From: Coralloluteibacterium stylophorae
GTDB taxonomy: Bacteria; Pseudomonadota; Gammaproteobacteria; Xanthomonadales; Xanthomonadaceae
Reading direction: 5' to 3'
Assembly (NCBI RefSeq): GCF_018122625.2
Contig: NZ_JAGQFT020000007.1
Coordinates: 1 to 64,000, forward strand
Length of the DNA stretch: 64,000 nt
Shown here: piece after piece, positions 7,998-16,357 of the stretch
How positions within the stretch are numbered: the first letter of the stretch is position 1
Layout: every line of letters starts with the position of its first letter
Position numbers and translations under genes: made by a program
The notes under the pieces: generated by a model
Database searches by the model: none
Told to the model about the DNA's origin: nothing
The model's input: only the letters and a program-made list of their open reading frames with translations

Positions 7998-9861
7998 GGC
8001 TGCTCCGGAGGCGCGCACCCTGCCGAACAACTTGCTCAGGCGCTGGGCTGCTGCCCTGGCGCTCCTGCTGCTGACTGCTGCCGTCTACTGGCCGGGAATG
8101 AGCGGCGGATTCATCTTCGACGATCTGCCCAGCATCGTCGACAACGAACGGCTCCACATCGAGACGCTCGGACCGCAGGCGTTGGCGAGGGCCGCATCCT
8201 CTTTCGAGCCGGGCGGGCTGGGGCGCCCACTGGTCATGACCACGTTCGGCATCGACCACGCCATCGGTGGGCTCGATCCGCGGGGCTACAAAGTCTCCGG
8301 ATTGCTGGTGCACCTGATCAATGGACTGCTGGTACTCGCCCTCAGCAGCCGCCTGTTGCGGATGGGCGGCATCGCCGCCTCACGTGGTGGGATGGCAGCC
8401 ACAGCCGTGGCGCTCGTCTGGGCGACGCACCCGCTGCAGGTCTCGACGGTCCTGTACGTGGTGCAGCGCATGGAGACGCTGTCGCTCACGTTCGTGCTGG
8501 TCGCGCTGTTGGCCTACCTCCGCGGACGGGCGCAACAGATGCAGGGCTCGCGTGGCTGGCCGTGGCTGTTGGCCTGCGTCCCGCTCGTGGCCCTCGGCCT
8601 GGCCAGCAAGGAGACCGCGGCACTCTTCCCAGCATTCGCGCTCGGGCTGGAGCTGACGCTGTTGCGTTTCGGCGCCGCGTCACCCGCCACCGCTCGGAAC
8701 TGGCGCTGGACGTACGCGGTTTTCACCGTCGGCGCGCTGGCGGCATTCGCCCTGCTCGTGGTCCCGCGCTATGCGAACCCCGACTCCTACTTCATCCGCG
8801 ACTTCAACGCCGCCGAGCGCGTATTGACCCAGCTGCGCATCCTCCCGATGTATCTGGGCCAGATCCTGCTGCCGCTCCCGCAGACGCTCACCTTCTACTA
8901 CGACGACTTCAGCCCCTCGCGTGGCCTGCTGCATCCGCTCACGACGGCACTCGGGGGGGCGCTTCTGCTTGGACTTTTCGGCGCTGCCCTCGCGCTGCGA
9001 CGGCGCATGCCGCTGTTTGCGCTCGGCATCCTCTGGTTCTTCGCCGCCCATGCATTGACGAGCAGTGTGATTCCGCTCGAACTGGCGTTCGAGCACCGCA
9101 ACTACTTCGCGCTGCTGGGCATCCTTCTGGCAGTCGCCGACCTGGTGCGGCGCATCCCGATGAAGGATGGGCCCGCACTGAAGTACGCCGCAGTCGGCGC
9201 GGTGGTTTGTGGGCTCTGCGTCCTCACCGCGATCCGCTCTGCCACCTGGGGAGACCCGTTCCTGCTCGCGACCGATCTCGCCGACCGCAATCCTAGCTCC
9301 GCAAGGGCCAGCAACGACCTTGCGGCCATTTACCAGCAGATGACCGACGGATATCCAAACTCGCCGTTCCAGGATTTCGCACTGCGTGAGTTCGAGCGGG
9401 GCGCCGGCCTGCCCGGATCGTCCATCGTCAGCGATCAAGGGCTGATTCTCACTGCCACCGCTGCTGGGCGCCCTGTTCCTGACGCTTGGTGGGAGCGCCT
9501 GATCCAGAAGCTGCGCCACGGCAGGATCACGCCCGAAACCAGCATGGCGCTGTTCGGACTCCTGGGCAACCGCTACCGCGGCGTGGAGCTGGACGACGAG
9601 CGCCTCACCGAGGCTTTCCTGACACTCTTCCAGCGCACCACGCTGCCTGCACATAGCTATGCGCAGTTCGGGGACTACCTGCTCAAGTACGCAGATGACC
9701 CGGCGCTTGCCGAGCGCATGTTCGCGAAGGCCGTGCGTGAGAGTGCAGACAATCCTGCATACGCACAGCAGGTGGTCGACGTTCTCGACCAGGAAGGCTA
9801 CAGGGAGCAAGCTGCGCACGCTCGAGGTGTGGCGAACGAGGCCGGGATAGTCCTGCGCTAG
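7990..9861 (+). CDS. GT-C type membrane glycosyltransferase with C-terminal helical repeats, putative pilin glycosyltransferase
   Basis: A 623-residue polytopic membrane protein. After the first transmembrane helix comes [12 protein letters not shown], the luminal/periplasmic acidic motif typical of TMTC/PMT-like GT-C enzymes that use polyprenyl-phosphate-linked sugars. About ten hydrophobic segments follow up to residue ~430. The last ~190 residues are soluble and helical, TPR-like, beginning [14 protein letters not shown]. The GTG start at 7990 overlaps the pilin 2 stop by 8 bases, implying translational coupling and a pilin-linked role. It resembles in position the Tfp oligosaccharyl or glycosyl transferases that modify pilin. 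Substrate and acceptor are inference, and a starting point further upstream cannot be excluded. Confidence 0.7.
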   Translation: MDKAAPEARTLPNNLLRRWAAALALLLLTAAVYWPGMSGGFIFDDLPSIVDNERLHIETLGPQALARAASSFEPGGLGRPLVMTTFGIDHAIGGLDPRGYKVSGLLVHLINGLLVLALSSRLLRMGGIAASRGGMAATAVALVWATHPLQVSTVLYVVQRMETLSLTFVLVALLAYLRGRAQQMQGSRGWPWLLACVPLVALGLASKETAALFPAFALGLELTLLRFGAASPATARNWRWTYAVFTVGALAAFALLVVPRYANPDSYFIRDFNAAERVLTQLRILPMYLGQILLPLPQTLTFYYDDFSPSRGLLHPLTTALGGALLLGLFGAALALRRRMPLFALGILWFFAAHALTSSVIPLELAFEHRNYFALLGILLAVADLVRRIPMKDGPALKYAAVGAVVCGLCVLTAIRSATWGDPFLLATDLADRNPSSARASNDLAAIYQQMTDGYPNSPFQDFALREFERGAGLPGSSIVSDQGLILTATAAGRPVPDAWWERLIQKLRHGRITPETSMALFGLLGNRYRGVELDDERLTEAFLTLFQRTTLPAHSYAQFGDYLLKYADDPALAERMFAKAVRESADNPAYAQQVVDVLDQEGYREQAAHARGVANEAGIVLR

Positions 9862-10356
9862 AGGAGGAAATAACAGCGCACTCGGCCACTGCCCCACCTC
9901 GCTGGAGCTCGAGCTTGACTCTGGCCGAACCACTTCCTGAGCCGTAGCAGGCTCCTCTAAGCGGGATCTTGCCTTAGCACCATAGACGCCTATGTGCCGT
10001 CTGGCATCGGCATGCTATGCAGGCTCAATGGCCGGAACAGACGCAGCACCCGAGCAGTGCCTTCGCCAACTTACGGCAGTGCACCTTCGTGATTTGGCGC
10101 TATATCACCTGGAACTGCGCAACGACTTCCGCCGGAATCCGCGGAGCCTCTTCACCAACGGGGAGCGCCGGCTAGATCAACGCCGCCGGATCTTGAGGCG
10201 CCACTAGCGCCAGGGATGCCTTCAACAACGCAACCTGCTCAATCTCCTCGAGAACAGCACGCTGGCTATCACGACATCGCGAAGCGTCAGCCGCACCGCT
10301 CGTCACTCGTTGTGGAGGCCACTGAGGCATTGCGGGGGGCGACGTTGCCCTGCGTC
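9862..10356. other. Gene-poor 495-bp gap between convergent genes
   Basis: No convincing gene, tRNA or terminator is seen. Composition is less GC-rich and without the codon-position bias of the neighbours. A minus-strand frame at 10172-10330 (52 codons, ATG start, containing LEEIEQVALLKASLALVAPQ) has a protein-like helical look but no recognised family and no clear ribosome site. It may be a remnant of a lost gene. Confidence 0.4.
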
Positions 10357-12381
10357 CTAGAGAAGGCCGCTATCACCTACGCAGCTATCTACCAGGCCGC
10401 TCCACAGAAGGCGCCGCCGCTCATCTCCTAGATGCCGCTCGAAGAATCGCCTGCCCGCTTCGCCCAGACGTCTGACCGCTTCCTGATCCGCCGCCAGTTC
10501 CTCCAGCGACTGTGCCAAGGCTGCGGGGGTCGGATCGACCGCGACCAGCGGTGGTTCCGGCACGCCCTCCGGGAGTGAAAGCTCCCGCTGGGTCACTACC
10601 GGAAGACCGGCCGCGAGCGCCATGTACACCTTGAAGGGGAGGACACGCGACGCCTTGCCAGGTCCACCGAACACGCCCAGCGCGACATCGGCCTGCCGAA
10701 AATGTCGCGCCACGGCCTCGCCATCCTGCCAGTCGCGGATCCACCGGACTCGCCCATCCGGCAGTCGCGCGAGCACGGGCGCCAGCAGGTGGGCGTCCTG
10801 CCCGGTTCCCACGATCGTCCACTCGACCGCCGGATTCGAAGCCAGACGTTCGATGGCACCGGCCACCACGTCGATGCCATGGAGGGGGACGAGCGTACCC
10901 ACGAACAGGACGCGCAGCGGCGCTCGCGCCCGGTGCGGGCGGACGAGCGCCAGCAACCTTCGCGCATCGATGGCGAGCGGCCATGCCATCACGCGCTCCG
11001 GATCGAGGCTGAAGAGCGCGATCATCCAGTCGCGATTGGCGCGGGTATCGACGATGACGCGCGTCGCGGTCCGCAGCGCCCTGCCTTCGCTGCGCCGAAC
11101 CACACGGGCCAGCCAGCCCTCCTTCCCGCCGCGCCGTCTGTCGCGGAAGGCGGAGTCCCAGACCGAGATGTAGGCGTCGGCGATGACCGTCGGCCGGAAG
11201 CGACGCGGGACCCACGACAGCCACCAGAGGGCGAACACCGCCGGATACGGCACATAGCAGACGTGGCCGCCCGCTCCCAAACCCTCGATCGCGGCACGCA
11301 GACTGCCCGAGCCCAGGATCCACGCGAGCCCCAGCCGCTCGCGGAGCGGGCCACGGAACACGCGCCACAGGTGGATATCGACGGGCAACCACCGCACCCG
11401 GTCGCTCACCGCCACTCCGTCGATGCTACGCAGCGAGCGCAGCACACCCTCGGCATTGGGATAGCCGTCGCCTCGCAGGCCGACGCCGAGCGCCACCACC
11501 TCGACCGCGTTTGAGGTCTCATGCGCCTCCTCACGCCAGCCCGCGAAGCGGGCGCGTGCGCCGCCTGCCCTCCAGGCTCCGACCCCGGTCAGCACCACTT
11601 CGCTCGCCACGATCAGGAGTCGCGCGACCAGAGCGATCGCCAGGAGCCCCGGCAGATCCTGCAGCGCCGCGGCAAGCACGCTCTCCCTCACACCGACCCC
11701 CCCGGGCGTCACGAAAACCGCGACGCCGCTGGCCGTGCCGGCGAAGAGCCACCCAAGGAAGGTGCGCACGTCCGGCGGCGATGTCAGCATGAGGTAGCCT
11801 GCCGCGAACGGCAGCATCGCCAATGCGTACAGGAAGATGGCCGCTGCGATTGAGCGTGCACGGCGGGCGCGAGGAGGCGCCGGCACCAGCCAGGCAGCCA
11901 CGACCGCGATGCCGGCCACCACTCCTGCCACGGCGACACCACCCAGCACGCCGCCCGCACCCGGCGCCAGCAGCGCCAGCGCGATCATCGACGCGCTGCC
12001 GAGTGACGCGGTCTGCTCGATCACGCCCGTCGCCAGCACCGCTGCCGGACGCACGCCCAGCCGGCTGAGCAGTGCACCGCGGGCGACGATGTGCCAGACG
12101 CTGCCCGGCACGTACTTGGTCAGCACGCTCGCAGCCCACGCCGCCGCGCCGTCGCCGACGCGTGCCTCGCCCGAGAAGCCCTGCAGGAGCGCGCCGAACG
12201 CGCATGCGTTCAACGCGCCGTGGCACAGGAACGCGGCGAACGCCAGGCCTGCGGCAGTCGGATCCAGCGTCCCCAGCCCCGCAAGCGCCTCGCTCCAGTC
12301 CACATCCATCGAAGCGAGGGCGACGATGACCGCAACGCCGCCGATGCCGTAGCCAAACGCAAGCCGCCGCAGCCTGCTCAT
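10357..12381 (-). CDS. Fusion of UPF0104/LPG-synthase-like membrane domain and GT-B glycosyltransferase
   Basis: A 674-residue protein in one uninterrupted frame. Residues 1-280 form seven to eight membrane helices with KYVPGSVW (89-96) and TPGGVGVRE (225-233), hallmarks of the lysylphosphatidylglycerol-synthase-like/UPF0104 (AglD-type) membrane family. Residues ~292-674 are a GT-B glycosyltransferase with an acceptor Rossmann half, then LRVLFVGTLVPLHGID, a GTGQDAHLLAPVLA strand-helix, and a donor half with GLPVVTQRELSLPEG. These two domains usually occur as separate proteins in polysaccharide loci. It is the last gene of a three-gene minus-strand operon; one base separates its ATG from the methyltransferase stop. 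It may couple glycan-lipid synthesis with membrane transfer; this is inference. Confidence 0.75.
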   Translation of the reverse strand: MSRLRRLAFGYGIGGVAVIVALASMDVDWSEALAGLGTLDPTAAGLAFAAFLCHGALNACAFGALLQGFSGEARVGDGAAAWAASVLTKYVPGSVWHIVARGALLSRLGVRPAAVLATGVIEQTASLGSASMIALALLAPGAGGVLGGVAVAGVVAGIAVVAAWLVPAPPRARRARSIAAAIFLYALAMLPFAAGYLMLTSPPDVRTFLGWLFAGTASGVAVFVTPGGVGVRESVLAAALQDLPGLLAIALVARLLIVASEVVLTGVGAWRAGGARARFAGWREEAHETSNAVEVVALGVGLRGDGYPNAEGVLRSLRSIDGVAVSDRVRWLPVDIHLWRVFRGPLRERLGLAWILGSGSLRAAIEGLGAGGHVCYVPYPAVFALWWLSWVPRRFRPTVIADAYISVWDSAFRDRRRGGKEGWLARVVRRSEGRALRTATRVIVDTRANRDWMIALFSLDPERVMAWPLAIDARRLLALVRPHRARAPLRVLFVGTLVPLHGIDVVAGAIERLASNPAVEWTIVGTGQDAHLLAPVLARLPDGRVRWIRDWQDGEAVARHFRQADVALGVFGGPGKASRVLPFKVYMALAAGLPVVTQRELSLPEGVPEPPLVAVDPTPAALAQSLEELAADQEAVRRLGEAGRRFFERHLGDERRRLLWSGLVDSCVGDSGLL

Positions 12382-12382
12382 G

Positions 12383-13081
12383 TCAGCGGTGCGGCGTCGC
12401 GAGGTCCCAGCGATGCAGGTACTGGAACGTCAGGAAGGGCCGGAATGGCCAGAAGTCCAGCAGCTTGGCGGCGGGCAGACTCCACGCCGCCGCCTCCAAG
12501 AGGCGCATGTTCCTGCGCTCGCGGCGCATCCGGAAGCCGCAGGAGGCGCCGAGGTCGAGGATGTCGCGTCGCGCGAAGAAGCGCAGGTGCGTGGCGTCAT
12601 GGATTCCTCGCGTGCGCCGCGGCCAGGTTCCGAGAACCCCGAGGCTCCAGAACGTCGAGACGTGCCTCACGTTCGGAATGCTGGTGACCAGCTGCCCCGC
12701 CGGCGCCAACAGCTCGCGCAGCTCGTGCAGCGCCTTCCAGGGATCCTGCAGATGCTCGAGAACATCCGCACAGATGATGAGATCGAATCTGTCGTTCTCC
12801 AGATGTACCGACGCACGCTCCACAGGCGCCTCGATCACGGTGACGCCCTGAGCTCGTGCCAGCTCCGCCAGTGCGGCATCGGGCTCGACGCCGACAACCA
12901 CCGCATCCGGGAACCGCTGCCGTAGCAACACGGCAGTTCCTCCGGCGCCGCAACCCACGTCCAGGACGCGGCGCGGCGGATGCTCGATCATCCTGATCAC
13001 GTCGGGCCGTGCTCCGGAGTAGCCGCGCCGACGCCGCCGAAGCGCCGCCTGCCCCCCTCGCTGCGTGGATGCCGACGCCAC
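12383..13081 (-). CDS. Class I SAM-dependent methyltransferase
   Basis: 232 residues with a standard SAM-binding fold: motif I VLDVGCGAGGTAVLL near residue 40, the acidic end of strand 2 VVVGVEPD, and motif IV FDLIICADVLEHL near residue 103. This is the Methyltransf_11/UbiG-like pattern found in many O-antigen and glycan loci. The C-terminal part (WSLPAAKLLDFWPFRPFLTF) is hydrophobic and could contact membrane. GTG 13081 follows the stop of the GT2 gene by two bases and is preceded by GGACTGAGG, which supports this start and translational coupling. The acceptor is unknown; a sugar hydroxyl or lipid-linked glycan is likely from context. Confidence 0.82.
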   Translation of the reverse strand: MASASTQRGGQAALRRRRRGYSGARPDVIRMIEHPPRRVLDVGCGAGGTAVLLRQRFPDAVVVGVEPDAALAELARAQGVTVIEAPVERASVHLENDRFDLIICADVLEHLQDPWKALHELRELLAPAGQLVTSIPNVRHVSTFWSLGVLGTWPRRTRGIHDATHLRFFARRDILDLGASCGFRMRRERRNMRLLEAAAWSLPAAKLLDFWPFRPFLTFQYLHRWDLATPHR

Positions 13082-13083
13082 CC

Positions 13084-13938
13084 TCAGTCCCTGGGCCGCA
13101 CGTAGGTCAGGGCGGTGATCTGCTCGCTGATCAACCCGATGAGGAAAACGATCACGGCAGCACTGAAGAGCAGCGCGCTCATGTTCGTGAAGCGCTGGAA
13201 CGCGACATAGGTATAGGCGTAGTAGCCCAGGCCCAGGCCGAAGAACGCCACGCTGGTCGGCACGAACAGCTTCAACGGCGAATACAGCGTGGCGATCTTG
13301 AAGATGATCAGCAGGAACCGGATGCCGTCGCGCATCGGGCGCAGGTGGCTGCGGCCGATGCGGCGGGCGACGACGATGGGCTCGTAGGCCACCGAGTAGG
13401 CGCTGCGGAAGAAGGCCATGGTGCTGGTGGTCGGATAGGAGAAGCCGTTCGGCAGCAGGTGCAGGAACTCCCTGAACTTGTCGGCCCGGACGGCGCGGAA
13501 GCCGGAGGTGAGGTCCATCACCCTGAAGCCGGTCATCCAGCTCGCCAGGCGGTTGTAGATCACGTTGGCGACGCCGCGGTGGGCGCTCGCCTGCCCTGCC
13601 CAGGCGCGGGCGCCGACGACCATGTCGTAGCCCTCCTCGAGGCGCGCCAGCAGACGCGGGATGGCCGCGGGGTCGTGCTGGCCGTCGGCATCCATGAACA
13701 CCAGGATCTCGCCCCGGGCGGCGCGGGCGCCGCGCTTGATGGCCGCGCCGTTGCCCATCGAGTAGGGACTCGACAGCACCTTCGCGCCGGCGGCGCGCGC
13801 CACCTCCGCGGTGGCGTCGGTGGAGCCGTCGTCGACCACGATCAGCTCGGCATCCGGGATCAGTCCGTGCAGCGCCGGCAGGGTCTTGCGCAGCCCTTCC
13901 GCCTCGTTCTTGGCCGGCAGGATGATCGAAATCGACAT
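13084..13938 (-). CDS. Family 2 glycosyltransferase, polyprenyl-phosphate sugar synthase-like
   Basis: 284 residues. A GT-A domain with ISIILPAKNEAEGL at the N-terminus, ELIVVDDGSTDAT, and FMDADGQHDP (DxD-type metal site) is followed by two C-terminal transmembrane helices near residues 220-280. This is the DPM1/ArnC-like layout of enzymes that load a sugar on undecaprenyl phosphate. ATG 13938 is chosen because the beta-strand ISIILPAKN then starts at residue 3; readings from 14040 add an unrelated tail. It is the promoter-proximal gene of the minus-strand trio and divergent from pilB. It could supply the lipid-linked sugar for the GT-C enzyme at 7990. Confidence 0.85.
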   Translation of the reverse strand: MSISIILPAKNEAEGLRKTLPALHGLIPDAELIVVDDGSTDATAEVARAAGAKVLSSPYSMGNGAAIKRGARAARGEILVFMDADGQHDPAAIPRLLARLEEGYDMVVGARAWAGQASAHRGVANVIYNRLASWMTGFRVMDLTSGFRAVRADKFREFLHLLPNGFSYPTTSTMAFFRSAYSVAYEPIVVARRIGRSHLRPMRDGIRFLLIIFKIATLYSPLKLFVPTSVAFFGLGLGYYAYTYVAFQRFTNMSALLFSAAVIVFLIGLISEQITALTYVRPRD

Positions 13939-14132
13939 GCGGTGCGGGTCCCCAGGTTCAGCCCGGAAGCGTAGCGGGGATGGGCGCAGCAAGTCTTGCG
14001 CCGCCTCACGCTGCGGGGCGAGACCCGGCCGGCGTCGCACTCCGGCAGCGATGGAACGACCGAAGCGCGACGCATTCTGACGCGCCGCGTCACCTCATGC
14101 GCCAGTGGCAGACCACGCCCGCACGGAACCGG

Positions 14133-14148
14133 CGGCACGACACTTGCT
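14133..14148 (+). promoter_or_regulatory. Sigma-54 promoter upstream of pilB
   Basis: CGGCACGACACTTGCT fits TGGCACG-N4-TTGCW except for the first base, with GG (14134-14135) and GC (14146-14147) 12 bp apart. It would give a leader of about 60 nt before the pilB ATG. Together with the pilA1 promoter it suggests that pilin and extension ATPase share RpoN control. Confidence 0.72.
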
Positions 14149-14219
14149 TCCGACACCTGTCATCGACGTCGTGGCGCTGCGGCGCCGCTACCATTGCACC
14201 GTCGCCCCGAGGAACACCC

Positions 14220-15947
14220 ATGAACGCCGTCGCCACTGCCAACCTCGTCGGCATCACCGGCATCGTCCGCCGGCTGGTGCTCGACGGTGCCCTCAACGAC
14301 GTCGACGCGCGCCAGGCCATGGAGCGCGCCAGCGCCGAGAAGAAGCCGGTCCACGTCTACCTGCAGGAGCACCGGCTGGCCACGCCGGTGCAGATCACCG
14401 CCGCCAACTCGATGGAGTTCGGCATCCCGCAGTTCGACGCCTCGGTGCTCGACTTCAACCAGGCGGCGGTCAAGCTGGTCAGCGAGGAGCTGATCCAGAA
14501 GCACCAGGTGCTGCCGCTGTTCAAGCGCGGCAACCGCCTGTTCGTGGCCACGTCGGACCCGACCAACAGCCGTGCGCTGGACGAGATCAAGTTCGCCGCC
14601 AACGCCTCGGTCGAGCCGATCCTCGTCGACGAGGAGAGCCTCAAGCGTGCCATCGACCAGGGGCTGGCCGCGGCCGACCAGATCGGCTCGGAATTCGACG
14701 ACGAGTCGATGGACGGCCTGGAGGCGGTCGGCGCCGACGGCGAGGCCGCCGACAGCGGCAGCGTCGACGCCACCAAGGGCGACGACACGCCGGTCGTGCG
14801 CTTCGTCAACAAGATGCTGGTCGACGCGATCAAGCGCGGCGCCTCGGACATCCACTTCGAGCCCTACGAGACCGAGTACCGGGTGCGCTTCCGCATCGAC
14901 GGCGTGCTCAAGATCGTGGCCAAGGCGCCGGTGGCGCTGAACACGCGCCTGGCCGCGCGCCTCAAGGTGATGGCCTCGCTCGACATCGCCGAGAAGCGCG
15001 TGCCGCAGGACGGCCGCATCAAGCTCAAGCTGTCCAAGACCAAGGAAATGGACTACCGCGTCAGCACGCTGCCGACCCTGTTCGGCGAGAAGATCGTGCT
15101 GCGCCTGCTGGATTCCAGCTCCGCCAAGCTCGGCATCGACAAGCTCGGCTACGAGGACGACCAGAAGCAGCTCTACCTCAACGCGCTGTCGAAGCCCTAC
15201 GGCATGATCCTGGTGACCGGCCCGACCGGCTCGGGCAAGACCGTGTCGCTCTACACCGGCCTGAACATCCTCAACACCGAGGGGCGGAACATCTCCACGG
15301 CGGAGGATCCGGTCGAAATCCGCGTGCCGGGCATCAACCAGGTCCAGCAGAACACCAAGCGCGGCATGACCTTCGCGGCGGCCCTGCGCAGCTTCCTGCG
15401 CCAGGACCCGGACGTGATCATGGTCGGCGAAATCCGCGACATCGAAACCGCCGAGATCGCGATCAAGGCCGCGCAGACCGGCCACCTGGTGCTGTCGACC
15501 CTGCACACCAACGACGCGCCGCAGACCATCTCCCGCCTGATGAACATGGGCGTGGCGCCCTACAACATCACCTCGTCGGTGAGCCTGGTCATCGCCCAGC
15601 GCCTGGCGCGACGCCTGTGCACGCAGTGCAAGCGCCCGGTGAACCTGCCGGACAACGCGCTGCTGGCGGAAGGGTTCACCCCGGACGAGATCGCGCAGGG
15701 CATCACCATCTACGAGGCCGTCGGCTGCAGCGACTGCACCGAGGGCTACAAGGGCCGCGTCGGCGTCTATCAGGTGATGCCGATGAGCGAGGAGATCCAG
15801 AAGATCGTGCTGGCCGGCGGCAACGCCATGGCCATCGCCGAGGCCGCGGAAGCCGCCGGCGTGCCCGACCTGCGCAAGTCGGCGCTGAAGAAGGTCAAGG
15901 ACGGACTGACCAGCCTGGCCGAGATCAACCGCGTCACCAAGGACTGA
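14220..15947 (+). CDS. pilB: Type IV pilus extension ATPase PilB
   Basis: 575 residues, the usual PilB length. An N-terminal MshEN/GspE_N domain (residues ~10-150) precedes the hexameric ATPase with Walker A GPTGSGKT near residue 335, Asp box EDPVEIRVPGINQVQQN, Walker B DPDVIMVGEIRD and His box GHLVLSTLHTND. A zinc tetracysteine region (CTQCKRP and CSDC) lies at about 465-505. It powers pilus polymerisation at the inner-membrane platform, with PilC. GAGGA eight bases upstream selects ATG 14220. The minus-strand glycan genes diverge from here, so pilB is separated from pilA by the cassette. All catalytic motifs are intact. Confidence 0.97.
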   Translation: MNAVATANLVGITGIVRRLVLDGALNDVDARQAMERASAEKKPVHVYLQEHRLATPVQITAANSMEFGIPQFDASVLDFNQAAVKLVSEELIQKHQVLPLFKRGNRLFVATSDPTNSRALDEIKFAANASVEPILVDEESLKRAIDQGLAAADQIGSEFDDESMDGLEAVGADGEAADSGSVDATKGDDTPVVRFVNKMLVDAIKRGASDIHFEPYETEYRVRFRIDGVLKIVAKAPVALNTRLAARLKVMASLDIAEKRVPQDGRIKLKLSKTKEMDYRVSTLPTLFGEKIVLRLLDSSSAKLGIDKLGYEDDQKQLYLNALSKPYGMILVTGPTGSGKTVSLYTGLNILNTEGRNISTAEDPVEIRVPGINQVQQNTKRGMTFAAALRSFLRQDPDVIMVGEIRDIETAEIAIKAAQTGHLVLSTLHTNDAPQTISRLMNMGVAPYNITSSVSLVIAQRLARRLCTQCKRPVNLPDNALLAEGFTPDEIAQGITIYEAVGCSDCTEGYKGRVGVYQVMPMSEEIQKIVLAGGNAMAIAEAAEAAGVPDLRKSALKKVKDGLTSLAEINRVTKD

Positions 15948-16357
15948 TCGCCTGAGTTCCCTCTCCCCTCGCGGGAGAGGGTTGGGGTGAGGGGGCGCGG
16001 CGACAGCCGCGGGCTGTGGCTCGGCTGGCGAGGTCGGCGCGCTGCGCGCCTCCCCCCATCCCAGCCTTCCCCCGCAAGGGGGGAAGGGGCTTGAAGCGGT
16101 GAAACGGGAGGGTCGGCGGATGGGCGCGAGCACGGGCGGCGTCAAATCGGTGACGCCAATCGCTTGCCCGCCAACCCGGGCAGGTTAGACTCGCGCAATC
16201 GTGCCCGGGTAGCGGGCAGGGGAGCGGGCGTCGGGCTGGGGAAGGGCCGGCGGCCGGGAGAGCGGCGATCGGCGCCACGTGCCGGCGCGGCATGGGGATG
16301 TCGACCTACGCAGTACCACCGGCCGCTCGCGGCCAACCGGGACACCAGGATCATCTA
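15948..16357. other. pilB-pilC spacer with two hairpin repeats and a possible sigma-70 promoter
   Basis: Two GC-rich palindromes are present: 15959-15981 (CCCTCTCCC, loop, GGGAGAGGG) and 16065-16087 (CCTTCCCCC, loop, GGGGGGAAGG). Both belong to widely dispersed hairpin types and may attenuate pilB readthrough. Further on, TTGCCC (16164-16169) and TAGACT (16186-16191) with a 16-bp spacer could be a housekeeping promoter for pilCD-coaE. No sigma-54 element is seen. No gene is evident. Confidence 0.45.

Noticed and set aside
9992-10207. 71-codon plus-strand frame in the gap after the GT-C gene
   Set aside because: No ribosome site, no recognised domain and no codon bias; treated as non-coding.
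15959-15981. CCCTCTCCC hairpin as a specific pilB terminator
   Set aside because: No T-run follows, and the sequence is a generic dispersed hairpin type; listed only as part of the spacer.
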